Below are positions 16,656-25,578 of a stretch of DNA of 64,000 bases, piece after piece; within the stretch, counting starts at the first letter, position 1, and the number at the start of each line of letters is the position of its first letter. This DNA comes from Acidiluteibacter sp963716125 (lineage in GTDB: Bacteria > Bacteroidota > Bacteroidia > Flavobacteriales_E > Vicingaceae), in NCBI GenBank assembly GCA_963716125.1, contig OY970294.1, forward strand, positions 1,550,001 to 1,614,000, in the 5' to 3' direction. The position numbers were made by a program, and so were the translations under genes. The notes below the pieces were generated by a model that was given only the letters and a program-made list of their open reading frames with translations, was not told the DNA's origin and searched no databases.

Positions 16656-17954
16656 TAAGGCACATAGGTTACAAAGTTAAAGGCACATGAGTTACACTAA
16701 ATTTTGACTTAACCTTATTATCATTTCTTTATTTCTAATATCTTTTTCATTGAAGAAACCTAAAAATACATTTCTATAATATACCCTCCAAACTCCATTT
16801 CCAACTTCTCTTGCACCTACATATTTTCCACTCAAAGAAGCAGTTAAATATACCCAGTAATATGATTTCCACCGCATCGATCCATTCTTACAAACCTTCA
16901 TCACTTTCATGTCAGAATCATAATCAAAATTGGGTATTCTTTCAGGGAAAGGTCTGGTTGAAAAGTCATGTATTTGTCCTGGTGTTTTCATATCTAAAGC
17001 TTCATGTGGTCTTTCATGATTGTATTCCTTCATAAAGTGATTTAAACGTCTCTGTTGAGCCTTTAAATCATGAGATGAGGGTTTAGCACAAGCTGCCTTT
17101 AAATCTCTGTGCATTCGCTCATGTCTTCCGTTTTGCTCTGGATGTGCTGGGTCAGAAAATACAGGCATAATTCCAAGTTCAATAAACCAGTAGGAGAGTC
17201 TTGTAAATCGTTGAACTGAACGAACAGATCCAAAGGGACTCCCGTTATCAGAATGGATTTGATTGGGTAGTCCATAAACCCTAAAAACCTTTGTGAACTC
17301 TGACTTTACTGATCTTAATTTTTCATGATATTGTCCTTTTGTAGCGAATAAAAAGCGACTTCTAGAGTCTGCAATGGTCAGGGTATGACAATACTTTTTA
17401 TTACCCATTAAAAACTTTCCTTTATAATCTACACTCCATACTTCGTTGCAGTTTTTTGGATCAAAAATAGGGAAGACAGGCTTTACCCTTTTATGACGTT
17501 TCTGAGGTTTAACTAGTCCGTTTTTTAAAAGAATATTGTGAACAGTAACCACCGAAGGGATTTCATCTTCAGAACAACTTTTAAACAATAGTATCCTGAT
17601 TTTTTTGGCTCCCCAACGTGGATATTTTTCCTTTAAATCGAGGATGAATCTTTCAACTTTCTCTGATGTTTTATTGGGGTGATTTTTAGGCGCTTTTTTA
17701 CGTTCAATTAAGCCCTCAATCCCATTATTTTCAAATCTATTTATGATTCTGTATGCGGTGGTTCGAGAAATCTCAAATGAGTTACATAATTCAGTGACGG
17801 AATATTTCTGACTTCGCCATGCACTGATAAATTCTACTTTTTGCTCCATAGTTGTATTACATTTCCAAGGCATAATAATTTGAATTTGTGTTCAAATTAT
17901 ACGTCTCAAAAGTGTAAACTATGTCCCTTTAACTTTGTAACTCATGTCCCTTTA
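16656..17954 (-). mobile_element. IS481-family insertion sequence
   Basis: The roughly 1.3-kb element has terminal inverted repeats of about 41 bp (left from TAAGGCACATAGGTTACAA, right, inverted, from TAAAGGGACATGAGTTACA). Each terminal repeat contains two copies of a GG-ACAT--GTTACA motif 22-23 bp apart, probably two transposase-binding sites. I see no clear target duplication. It sits between the cassette start at 17975 and the gene at 15403-16635, separating that gene from its original upstream sequence. Confidence 0.82.
16692..17873 (-). CDS. IS481-family transposase
   Basis: The 393-residue protein has an N-terminal helix-turn-helix (about 10-45, YSVTELCNSFEISRTTAYRIINRF), a second HTH-like region (HPNKTSEKV...RWGAKKIR), and an rve integrase core with D149 (WSVDYKG), D209 (HSDNGSP) and E252 (QNGRHERMH). 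The YNHERPHEALDMKTP motif near the end is typical for IS481. It appears complete. Confidence 0.93.
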   Translation of the reverse strand: MPWKCNTTMEQKVEFISAWRSQKYSVTELCNSFEISRTTAYRIINRFENNGIEGLIERKKAPKNHPNKTSEKVERFILDLKEKYPRWGAKKIRILLFKSCSEDEIPSVVTVHNILLKNGLVKPQKRHKRVKPVFPIFDPKNCNEVWSVDYKGKFLMGNKKYCHTLTIADSRSRFLFATKGQYHEKLRSVKSEFTKVFRVYGLPNQIHSDNGSPFGSVRSVQRFTRLSYWFIELGIMPVFSDPAHPEQNGRHERMHRDLKAACAKPSSHDLKAQQRRLNHFMKEYNHERPHEALDMKTPGQIHDFSTRPFPERIPNFDYDSDMKVMKVCKNGSMRWKSYYWVYLTASLSGKYVGAREVGNGVWRVYYRNVFLGFFNEKDIRNKEMIIRLSQNLV

Positions 17955-17965
17955 CCGTACCTAAT

Positions 17966-18164
17966 GTGCTACAACGCCCAAATATGGTGCGTAGTGAGTT
18001 AAGTAAAGATACAATTTGCTAAAAACTAATTAGTAAAAATCGCAGAGCGATTTTGTACATTTTCTTTTCTACAAAATTCGCTTGCGAATTTTACGGAGTA
18101 TCAAAGAGTAAAATAACTTTCTTAACCTACTGACTCACTATGCACTATATTTAATGTTATGGGC
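17966..18164 (-). other. attC-like site, long form (199 bp)
   Basis: Minus strand: GCCCATAAC (18164-18156), arm ATTAAATATAGTGCATAGTGA, centre with a second hairpin (AAAATCGC/GCGATTTT), opposite arm TCACTACGCACCATATTTGG, then GTTGTAGCAC (17975-17966). Inner arms are shared with 15197-15397. The opening GCCCATAAC is the exact reverse complement of the start of the same cassette, GTTATGGGC at 18905-18897. Confidence 0.68.
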
Positions 18165-18257
18165 TGTTCATTTAAAATTAAAAAGCGGTTTGAGTCCTCA
18201 TTCAACCCAAACCGCCATTCATTAATAAAGCCTTCCTACTTTATTTGTAAGCGCATT

Positions 18258-18743
18258 TTAGCAGCCCTCATCATCTGCGGAGTATGTGCCATTACTTTGA
18301 GTTATTGCCAAACATCCATCGGGGTTGTTGTCAAACCAATCACTTACACATGATGCAAATGAATATCCGCTACCTGAACAAACTATCTTGTCAGGCGAGG
18401 GAGTAACAGGGTTTCCATTATCATCTCCATTGGGCATGATAGTTACAGTCATTTGATTGGGTACGTCAGACGGTACTATTGTTACCCAAGAGTTAGGATT
18501 TTCTGATAAAAAAGTAGAATTGAAAGTTTCATCTGTAATAGTTAAAACCTCATCTTCAATGTCCTCCCGATTAATTGTGTAGGTCATTGTTTCAGCCGAT
18601 TTGTTGACAGAATTTTTTGTTTTAGTTGTTATCGACTGGTTATTAATTGATGATTGATTAGGTTGAGATTCATCTTTCTCGCAACCAACCATAATAGTTC
18701 CTACTAAGGCTAAGAACAATGCTCCTTTTATTAACTTTTTCAT
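18258..18743 (-). CDS. Cassette-borne lipoprotein
   Basis: The 161-residue product has a lipoprotein signal (MKKLIKGALFLALVG then lipobox MVGC) followed by an Asp/Ser/Asn-rich stretch. The C-terminal 50 residues contain four cysteines (IVCSGSGYSFASC, DGCLAI, DEGC) that could form disulfides outside the cell. No known domain is recognised. It is the sole gene of a cassette running from 18905 to 17975, and its leader is shared with the lipoprotein at the left window edge. Confidence 0.75.
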   Translation of the reverse strand: MKKLIKGALFLALVGTIMVGCEKDESQPNQSSINNQSITTKTKNSVNKSAETMTYTINREDIEDEVLTITDETFNSTFLSENPNSWVTIVPSDVPNQMTVTIMPNGDDNGNPVTPSPDKIVCSGSGYSFASCVSDWFDNNPDGCLAITQSNGTYSADDEGC

Positions 18744-18806
18744 AATGTTAAAAATTATTAAAATTTATGCCCTACTTTATTTTTAGGATTGTTCAGGTCA
18801 ATTTCT

Positions 18807-18905
18807 TATCCCGTTTGAGCAATTTAAGAGAGGTTACTTTGATTAATTTTTGGTTAAGATAAAGCGGTCTCAACTTTGATTAGTATTGTATTTATTGCCC
18901 ATAAC
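18807..18905 (-). repeat. Lipoprotein leader repeat, copy 2
   Basis: Near-identical to 731-829 over 99 bp, starting from the cassette end GTTATGGGC and running toward the lipoprotein ATG at 18743. It probably contains a promoter or a structured leader retained by both cassettes. Confidence 0.8.
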
Positions 18906-18965
18906 AAGTGGATATAACACACCCGCCAAAGGCTGTGCGTCATATCCATATTATACGTTTTAATG
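18897..18965 (-). other. attC-like site at the right end of the array
   Basis: Minus strand: AAAACGTATAATATGGATATG, ACGCACA, loop, GGCGGGTGTGTTATATCCACTT, then GTTATGGGC. The arms pair well (TGGATAT blocks and the ACACA/TGTGC arm). It lies between the first recognisable cassette and core genes. R'' does not fit the heptamer consensus. Confidence 0.55.
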
Positions 18966-19144
18966 AATATATATTTTTGATGACCGCTAAGTTGCATATT
19001 TTTAAATATATATCCATTTGTAAGCGTTTATTAGTCGTTTGTAATTGTTTTTTTATGAATTTTTAATTTTAAATTTCTCCTCCAAAAATAATAAATCTAC
19101 TTCAACTCTCCAACTAAAAAATTACCAACTAACCCATTAAAAAC

Positions 19145-19181
19145 AAAAAAGCCCATCCGCCTGAGGCGGGATGGGCTTTTT
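19145..19181 (-). terminator. Rho-independent terminator of DUF1573 operon
   Basis: AAAAAGCCCATCCGCC, a 3-base loop, and GGCGGGATGGGCTTTTT form a strong stem (one bulge) with A and T tracts on both sides, so it can work in both directions. It lies 20 bp after the DUF1573 stop. Its apex is the palindrome CCGCCTGAGGCGG (19157-19169), nearly the same as a unit in the intron at 1301-1313. Confidence 0.8.
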
Positions 19182-19200
19182 AAAATTATGTTTTTATTAC

Positions 19201-19752
19201 TTATGCACCAGGAGTAGCTTCTCCGGCTTTTACATTTGCTTTAATTCTTAAAACAGTAGTAGCAGGCTCTGTATTAGCTGTAATACTCACTGTTTTTGTT
19301 TGTTGGTTTACTTGCTTTCCCGGGCTGTAAACTACTTCAATTTCGCCAGTTTCACCTGGTGCTATTGGGTTTCTTGGGTAGTTCGGCACAGTACATCCAC
19401 AACTTCCTTTAGCATCAGAAATGATTAAAGGTTCTTTTCCTGTATTGGTAAACTTAAACACTTGTGTGTTTTTTGAGTCTTGCTCAATGGTACCAAAATC
19501 ATGTTCCATTGCTGCAAATTTAATAGAAGTAGATGGGCCTGAGTAAGCAGGCGTTTGTGGAGCAACTTCTCCATCTTGGTTGATTTGTAATGGCATAGAA
19601 CCTTCTTGAGGCGTAGAAGCCAAATTGTTTGTTGGAACTACTTCTTCTGATTTGTTATAGCTTACTCCACTATTGTTAAAAATCATATAGGTATTTACTA
19701 AAGTTAATACTCCAATACCAATTACAATTGCTGATAATACGTTAGTTTTCAT
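19201..19752 (-). CDS. DUF1573 domain protein
   Basis: The 183-residue protein has an N-terminal hydrophobic segment (about 5-28, probably a membrane anchor or uncleaved signal), a polar linker, and one DUF1573 Ig-like domain (about 75-175) with the signature AAMEHDFGTIEQDSKNTQVF, then FTNTGKEPLIISDAKGSCGCTVP. The CGC pair is conserved in the family. It probably resides in the periplasm. It follows the S41 protease by 29 bp and ends at the terminator. Confidence 0.9.
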   Translation of the reverse strand: MKTNVLSAIVIGIGVLTLVNTYMIFNNSGVSYNKSEEVVPTNNLASTPQEGSMPLQINQDGEVAPQTPAYSGPSTSIKFAAMEHDFGTIEQDSKNTQVFKFTNTGKEPLIISDAKGSCGCTVPNYPRNPIAPGETGEIEVVYSPGKQVNQQTKTVSITANTEPATTVLRIKANVKAGEATPGA

Positions 19753-19781
19753 TTTTTCATTTTTTAATTAAGAATACAAAA

Positions 19782-21413
19782 TTACTTATTTTTATCTTTC
19801 TCATCCAATCTGCCCATAAAATCTTTGTCTTGCAAAATCTTTATGGCTTCTTGATAAGATTCATTCAATGCATTAATCGTTTGAAAATACTCCGAGGTAT
19901 CAAACAAGTTTCTAGCAATTAAAGCTTTCAACTGTAATTGAATTAAAACCTGCGAGGTTTCAATGTCGGCTTCATTTCTTTCAATTTTTTTGCTCTCTGT
20001 TGCATAGACGTAAAGTTGCTCTAAAAGTGTGCTGTCTACTTTGAAAGAATTGTTAAAATCTGAATAGGTAGGATAAGTTTTTAATAGTTTCTTTCTGTTT
20101 TTGTCCAAATAGTTTAAAACAAATTGATTATAAGCTCCTTTTCGAATTAAATCTGTATTATATCCTGATCCCATAGATGTATCAACCGGCACAAATAAAT
20201 CGGGCATAATACCGCCACCACCGTAAACTGCTCTGTGATTTGGGGTGTAAAACTTAAGTGAATCGGGAAATTTGATACTATCTGCATGAAATAATTCACC
20301 ATGTTTGTATCGATTAACGATGTCTTTGTAATATGCATCTTTTCCATCTTCATACGATTTTTGAATAGATCTACCTGTAGGAGTATAATATCGTGCAGTG
20401 GTTAATCTTATTTGTGAACCATCTGGCAGTGGAAATGGTTTTTGAACCAATCCTTTTCCAAATGATCTTCGTCCTATGATTAATCCTCTGTCCCAATCTT
20501 GAATAGCTCCTGATACGATTTCACTTGCTGAGGCAGAACCTTCATCTATTAAAACCACTAATTTTCCTGTTTCAAATCCACCTTTGGCAGTTGCTTTATA
20601 TTCATCTCTCGGTTGTTTAACACCTTGAGTGTAAACAATCATTTTATTATCGCCCAAAAATTCATCTGCCAAATTAAATGCAGTTTGCAAATATCCTCCA
20701 CCATTACCTCTTAAATCCAAAATCATGTCTTGCATTCCTTTCGATTTTAAATCTACTAAAGCGGTATGAAATTCATCCATGGTATTTCTTGCAAAACGAT
20801 TTATTTTAATATAACCAATTGCAGGAGTAGCCATATAAGAGGCATCTAAACTGTAAATTGGAATTTTATCTCTTTCAATATCATAAGATAATAATTTTCT
20901 CTCTCCATATCTTTTGATTTCTACATTGACAATCGTTCCTTTTTTTCCTCTTAAACGATCGGCAACTCCACTATTAGAAATTTTAGTTCCGGCAACTAAT
21001 TCTCCATCAATATTGACAATTTTATCACCTGATTGTATGCCTAACTTTTCTGATGGTCCACCTGAAATTGGAGAAACTACAGTAATGGTATCGTTTAATA
21101 TATTAAATTGAATACCAACTCCTTCAAAGTTTCCTTCTAAAGGCTCATTCATTTCTTGTAATTCTTCTTTCGGAATGTAAACGGAGTGAGGATCTAAACT
21201 TTTTAAAACTGCTACGATGGCATCGTCTACCATAGCTGTATTATTTACTGTATCAACATAGGCGTAGTTAATAATATTGAGTAAAGTATTAAATTTTTGA
21301 ATTCCTGCTTCTTGCTCTGCACCACCTATTTGTGCTTTAGTAGCCGAAAATGAAAAAATAAGACAGAAAAGTAATATTGATTTATGGATATATTTCATTG
21401 TATTGATTTTCAA
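19782..21413 (-). CDS. S41-family C-terminal processing peptidase
   Basis: The 543-residue exported protease has a signal peptide (the MKYIHKSILLF start at codon 6 gives a cleaner one, near ATKAQ), a PDZ domain (about 95-180, GVGIQFNILNDTITVV, SGDKIVNIDG) and the S41 core. The catalytic serine is in DEGSASASEIVSGA and the catalytic lysine in RRSFGKGLVQ. DLRGNGGG is the usual oxyanion-side motif. The C-terminal about 150 residues are helical. It cleaves exported proteins in the periplasm and is probably cotranscribed with DUF1573. Confidence 0.93.
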   Translation of the reverse strand: MKINTMKYIHKSILLFCLIFSFSATKAQIGGAEQEAGIQKFNTLLNIINYAYVDTVNNTAMVDDAIVAVLKSLDPHSVYIPKEELQEMNEPLEGNFEGVGIQFNILNDTITVVSPISGGPSEKLGIQSGDKIVNIDGELVAGTKISNSGVADRLRGKKGTIVNVEIKRYGERKLLSYDIERDKIPIYSLDASYMATPAIGYIKINRFARNTMDEFHTALVDLKSKGMQDMILDLRGNGGGYLQTAFNLADEFLGDNKMIVYTQGVKQPRDEYKATAKGGFETGKLVVLIDEGSASASEIVSGAIQDWDRGLIIGRRSFGKGLVQKPFPLPDGSQIRLTTARYYTPTGRSIQKSYEDGKDAYYKDIVNRYKHGELFHADSIKFPDSLKFYTPNHRAVYGGGGIMPDLFVPVDTSMGSGYNTDLIRKGAYNQFVLNYLDKNRKKLLKTYPTYSDFNNSFKVDSTLLEQLYVYATESKKIERNEADIETSQVLIQLQLKALIARNLFDTSEYFQTINALNESYQEAIKILQDKDFMGRLDEKDKNK

Positions 21414-21590
21414 AACGAATCAAAATTAATAATTATTGAAATTTAAATCCGTTAACAAAAGTTATTTCTAATTTAAATTTACTTAATGATTTTGGAAGAT
21501 AATTTACTATCAATTTTCTGGAAAATTAGTTGCTGAAAATTCAGAACCGATTATTATCGTTAAAAAGTTTAGTGATGATAGAAAAACAAT

Positions 21591-22625
21591 TTACCGAACT
21601 ATCAACGGCATGTAAATAGCTAAATGATCGGAATAACCACCATAATAATTGTTTCCTCCATAAGTTCTACTTGGAATTGTTTCTCCATTATCTTTGGTGA
21701 ACATTACGTAAGTTTCTGAAAAGATACTTGCTTTATCTGATGGTGTATAAATGCTTTCTGTATTCATCAATAGACTTTTAGAAACAATCAATTGATCCAA
21801 TGCTTGCCAATCACCTCTAAAATTATAGGATCCTTGTCTGTTTTCGGCATAAGTGTAATTGAGGTTTTTTAGAAAACAATCTGAAACAACAGGACAAGCA
21901 TTTAAAACTTCAGCGATACTTCTATCTTTAGGGGTATCGTTAAAATCTCCCATAATAATAATGGCAGGGTTTTGCTCATCTTTTTGAATGGCATCTACTT
22001 GTTCTCTTAAGACGGTTGCAGCAACTATTCTTTTTTCTTCCGATTCTAATTGACCACTTCTTCTGCTTGGCCAATGATTTACAAATATATGTACATTTTT
22101 ATCTGATTGCTTGAACTTCGCTTTTACGTATAAAATGTCTCTTGTACGATCATTGGGATTGTTTAAAGTCACTTTTATGGCATCAGAAGAAATTACTTCT
22201 AAAATATTTTTTCTGTAGATTAATGCATTATCAATTCCACGACTATCGGGACTATCATAATGTACATAAGCATATTTTCCATCTTTTATTTGCTCATTAG
22301 AAATTAGATCATCCAACACTTTATTGTTTTCTACTTCACAAAATCCAAAAAATGCTGGATAATCAGTTTTATCAGTTGCTTTTACAACTTGTGCTATTTT
22401 GTCTATTTTGCTTTGATACCTCTCATTATCCCATTTTTTCTCGCTTTTAGGAGTAAACTCATTATCATTGGTTTTGGGATCATCCTCTGTATCAAATAGA
22501 TTTTCAACATTATAAAATCCAATGGTGTATTGATTGCTTTTTTTAGATTGATTGCTTTCTTTAGGTAAATTACATGCGGTTAAAATACCTGCAATACTTA
22601 TAAATCCTATTATATTTTTAATCAT
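21591..22625 (-). CDS. Endonuclease/exonuclease/phosphatase family lipoprotein
   Basis: The 344-residue product has a lipobox (GILTAC) and the full EEP fold. Motifs include FYNVENLFD near the start, the metal-binding E in FCEVENN, NHWPSRR, the catalytic MGDFND, and the final YSDHLAI. It resembles exported Bacteroidota nucleases/phosphodiesterases, and the substrate may be DNA, RNA or a sphingolipid headgroup. It overlaps the next gene upstream by 8 bp. Confidence 0.88.
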   Translation of the reverse strand: MIKNIIGFISIAGILTACNLPKESNQSKKSNQYTIGFYNVENLFDTEDDPKTNDNEFTPKSEKKWDNERYQSKIDKIAQVVKATDKTDYPAFFGFCEVENNKVLDDLISNEQIKDGKYAYVHYDSPDSRGIDNALIYRKNILEVISSDAIKVTLNNPNDRTRDILYVKAKFKQSDKNVHIFVNHWPSRRSGQLESEEKRIVAATVLREQVDAIQKDEQNPAIIIMGDFNDTPKDRSIAEVLNACPVVSDCFLKNLNYTYAENRQGSYNFRGDWQALDQLIVSKSLLMNTESIYTPSDKASIFSETYVMFTKDNGETIPSRTYGGNNYYGGYSDHLAIYMPLIVR

Positions 22626-23718
22626 AATTAATAATTTTTGCTGTTTCAGAACCTACAAAACTACCCAAAGCGATTCCAATTCCGCTCATCTTTACTGCAA
22701 TTATTGTTCTGTCGTCAATTCGTTTAATGATAGGTGTTTTTTGGCTGCCAAAGGCCATTATTCCTGCCCATTGATGTTCTATTTCTATCGTTTGATTAGG
22801 AAATATTAATCGTTTGATTTCATCCTTCAAATGATTTTGAACTTTTTGATTAAGTCCTATCTCAGTTGTATTCTCAGTTTCAAAATCTTGATTTCTTCCA
22901 CCGCCAAAGAGTAATCTATTTTCAAAATTTCTGAAATAATAATACCCTTCATCATAATGAAAAATGCCTTTAAACGGCATATTTTTAATTGGTTTACTAA
23001 TTAGTACTTGGCCTCTACCTGCTTCTAATTGTATTTCGGGAATTAGTTCTTTCGCAAAAGCATTGGTGCATATAACCGTTTCTTGACTTTTAAATTCAAT
23101 TCCATTAACTAAAACACCATTTTCTATCAATTTATCCACCTTAGAATTACTAAAGATTTTGATGTTTTTACTCAACACGAGACTTTCTAGGCATTTCATC
23201 ATTTTTCCTGTATCAATTTGACCTTCAAAAGAATTGTATAGCATAGATTTTATAACGGATGTGTTAAATCCCATTTTTTTTATGGAAGGGTTTGCCAATT
23301 CAAATACATCTTTTTTAAAAATCGGAAAGAGCTTTTTATTCATCTCCTCCATATGTGATAGGGCTGAGGTATCAAATAAAAATTCATAGCCGCCATTGTT
23401 TTGAAAGTCAATATTTTTATCACCTAATCGTTGGCGCAGCATTTGAAGACCTTTCCATCTATTTTCTACTAAATGTAGCATGGCATCAGTTCCCATAGCT
23501 ATTTCATCGGCTACTAACTCTTCCAAACTACCAAAAGTGCAGAAGCCTGCATTTTTAGTACTTGCGCCAGATGGCAAAGTACTAGCTTCAAAAATGGCAA
23601 TAGATTTATTCGGTGAATTTTCTAAAATAGATAGGGCAGTAGACATACCACTTATTCCTCCGCCTACAATGATAATATCATAGTGGAGATAGGATTGTTT
23701 TTCCCAGAAACTAAGCAT
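22618..23718 (-). CDS. FAD-dependent oxidoreductase (DAO/GlpO-type)
   Basis: The 366-residue flavoprotein has an N-terminal dinucleotide-binding motif (DIIIVGGGISGMSTALSI, about 14-31), the ST-NAGFCTFGS segment and a C-terminal FAD-contact region (GIMAFGSQKTPIIKRID, GIGIALGSFVG). The order fits the glycine/D-amino-acid oxidase (DadA/YgaF-like) family. The substrate is unknown. It lies 2 bp after the SPOR-domain gene and overlaps the nuclease gene. Confidence 0.88.
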   Translation of the reverse strand: MLSFWEKQSYLHYDIIIVGGGISGMSTALSILENSPNKSIAIFEASTLPSGASTKNAGFCTFGSLEELVADEIAMGTDAMLHLVENRWKGLQMLRQRLGDKNIDFQNNGGYEFLFDTSALSHMEEMNKKLFPIFKKDVFELANPSIKKMGFNTSVIKSMLYNSFEGQIDTGKMMKCLESLVLSKNIKIFSNSKVDKLIENGVLVNGIEFKSQETVICTNAFAKELIPEIQLEAGRGQVLISKPIKNMPFKGIFHYDEGYYYFRNFENRLLFGGGRNQDFETENTTEIGLNQKVQNHLKDEIKRLIFPNQTIEIEHQWAGIMAFGSQKTPIIKRIDDRTIIAVKMSGIGIALGSFVGSETAKIINYD

Positions 23719-23720
23719 TC

Positions 23721-25505
23721 TTATTTGTCGAATAATGGTGATTTATCTATGGCTTCTACACCCACAGATTCTAAGGTAACAATTCTACCACCTTTAAAGG
23801 CTACAATATAAGCACCTTTAAATCCTGCAAGCGTCATCTTTACTTTGTGTTTCGCGGCTTCATCAAAGCTATCATAAGCACCTGAGTAAAAACGGTAAAT
23901 CTCATTATTTTGGAGTACAATCAAATTATTAGCTTCCTTAAAGAAGTTGTCTGCCGGTTTATTTTTAAACGCACCTAACTGAACTCTAAAAATGACTCTA
24001 TTTGGATTGGAACTTTCAGATTTAATCAATTCTGAAGGAGTCATTTCATTAATTTCTTTGTTGGCAGTAGCATATTGATTGTTTTTGCCTTTTTCTTCAA
24101 TACTAGCATCAAATCCTGATTGATTTAATTGAGATTTTACTTTTACTGCTTCATTCACATCATTAGAGCCACCTACTGAATACACAATAGTTGAATCATT
24201 TACGTCTGTTCTCAAGCCTGGCAAACTCAATAATTTATTAATTTCATCTGGTTCTTGCCCTCTAGGATATTCTCCTACTTTTACTCTAAATCTACCTGTA
24301 TTTTTTCCTTGACCTCTAAAACTTGAAGTGACGATTTCTGCAAAAGAACCAGTAGTGTCAATGTATCTTAGATATGATTCGTAAATCATTTCATCGGTCA
24401 TAAATACACCATCTGCATCCACAGTTGTACCTTCTGAATTAATTTCTTTGTCTTTGTAATCAGCTATTCCATCTCCATCGGTATCAACGGGGCAACCTGA
24501 TGTATCCACAGCTACTCCTGGAGGTGTATTGGCGCATTTATCATAAAAATCTATGACTCCATCCTCATCATAATCATTATCATCAACTGCATAAAAGTCA
24601 AATTCTTCTTCTTTATACATGCGCTCAAAATAATCTACTTCGTTTACATCTACTTTTTGGAAGTTATAACTAATTGAGGCTGTTGTCGATAAAAAGTGAT
24701 CGTTATTTGCATTTCCTTTATCACTGCCAACTCTAGAGGCAGGTGATTGATAATTAATACCATCAATATCATCTGTAAATGTCAAATGAATATTGGAGGC
24801 CATTTTAAAATACAATTGATTGGTTATTTTTACATTGAAACCAATTCCAACAGGAATAGCTACTCCTCTTTTGGCATATATTCCTCTATTGTCAAATCGA
24901 GCTTGACGAATATCTGTTTCATAATCATAATCTCTAGGTATTTCTACGGCAAATTCTGCTCTCGGATCATTTTCGGCTAAATTTCTAATGGTTCCATCTG
25001 ACCAATAATTGTAACGTTCTCCCTGCTGATTGAATAAATCAGTTTTAGAATTAAATTCAAATACTTCAGCCCCTACACTTATAAAAGGAAAAAAGTTAGC
25101 ATCTTCTTTTAGAAAATTGCTAAAATTATATTCAAATGCGATTCCACTTAATCTGATTCGACTTTCAAAATTGAGGTTTCGTTCCAAACGTCTTTCTTCT
25201 ACCCTCATTTTACCAAATAGCGTATAAATATTGACAGATAAATAATCCGTAATGGGTTGTGTTAAATAAAGTTTGTATGCAGGATTATTGACAAAAGGAT
25301 TTCCATAATCATAATCTCTCAAATCGCCATAAAAAGTCAACAAACCCGTTCCTAAACCAATAGTAGGTGTTCTGTAATTATTAGTTTTTGGATCTAATGT
25401 ATCGTAAGTAACTTCTGTAGAATCTAATGTAGTATCGCTTTGAGCGATTAATCCATTGAAGTTGAAGGTAATAATAAATAGAGTAAGTAAAAGACTTCCT
25501 TTCAT
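23721..25505 (-). CDS. Outer-membrane β-barrel protein with TSP3-type repeats and SPOR-like end
   Basis: The 594-residue protein has a signal peptide (cleaved near LIAQ), a β-barrel-like region of about 270 residues (GLGTGLLTFYGDLRDYDYG...), and Ca-binding thrombospondin type-3 Asp-rich repeats (DYDEDGVIDFYDKC, then DTDGDGIADYKDKE). C-terminal sequences resemble SPOR domains (FRVKVGEYPRGQEP, FRVQLGAFKNKPADNFFK, YRFYSGAYDSFDEA). SPOR binds denuded peptidoglycan, so the protein probably links the outer membrane to the wall at division or gliding sites. Confidence 0.8.
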   Translation of the reverse strand: MKGSLLLTLFIITFNFNGLIAQSDTTLDSTEVTYDTLDPKTNNYRTPTIGLGTGLLTFYGDLRDYDYGNPFVNNPAYKLYLTQPITDYLSVNIYTLFGKMRVEERRLERNLNFESRIRLSGIAFEYNFSNFLKEDANFFPFISVGAEVFEFNSKTDLFNQQGERYNYWSDGTIRNLAENDPRAEFAVEIPRDYDYETDIRQARFDNRGIYAKRGVAIPVGIGFNVKITNQLYFKMASNIHLTFTDDIDGINYQSPASRVGSDKGNANNDHFLSTTASISYNFQKVDVNEVDYFERMYKEEEFDFYAVDDNDYDEDGVIDFYDKCANTPPGVAVDTSGCPVDTDGDGIADYKDKEINSEGTTVDADGVFMTDEMIYESYLRYIDTTGSFAEIVTSSFRGQGKNTGRFRVKVGEYPRGQEPDEINKLLSLPGLRTDVNDSTIVYSVGGSNDVNEAVKVKSQLNQSGFDASIEEKGKNNQYATANKEINEMTPSELIKSESSNPNRVIFRVQLGAFKNKPADNFFKEANNLIVLQNNEIYRFYSGAYDSFDEAAKHKVKMTLAGFKGAYIVAFKGGRIVTLESVGVEAIDKSPLFDK

Positions 25506-25578
25506 TTGCTTGCAAACAGTTTTTCAGAATTTAAATATACGTGCTTTTTTTTTATTTGTGCAAGCAATTGTCAAATTG

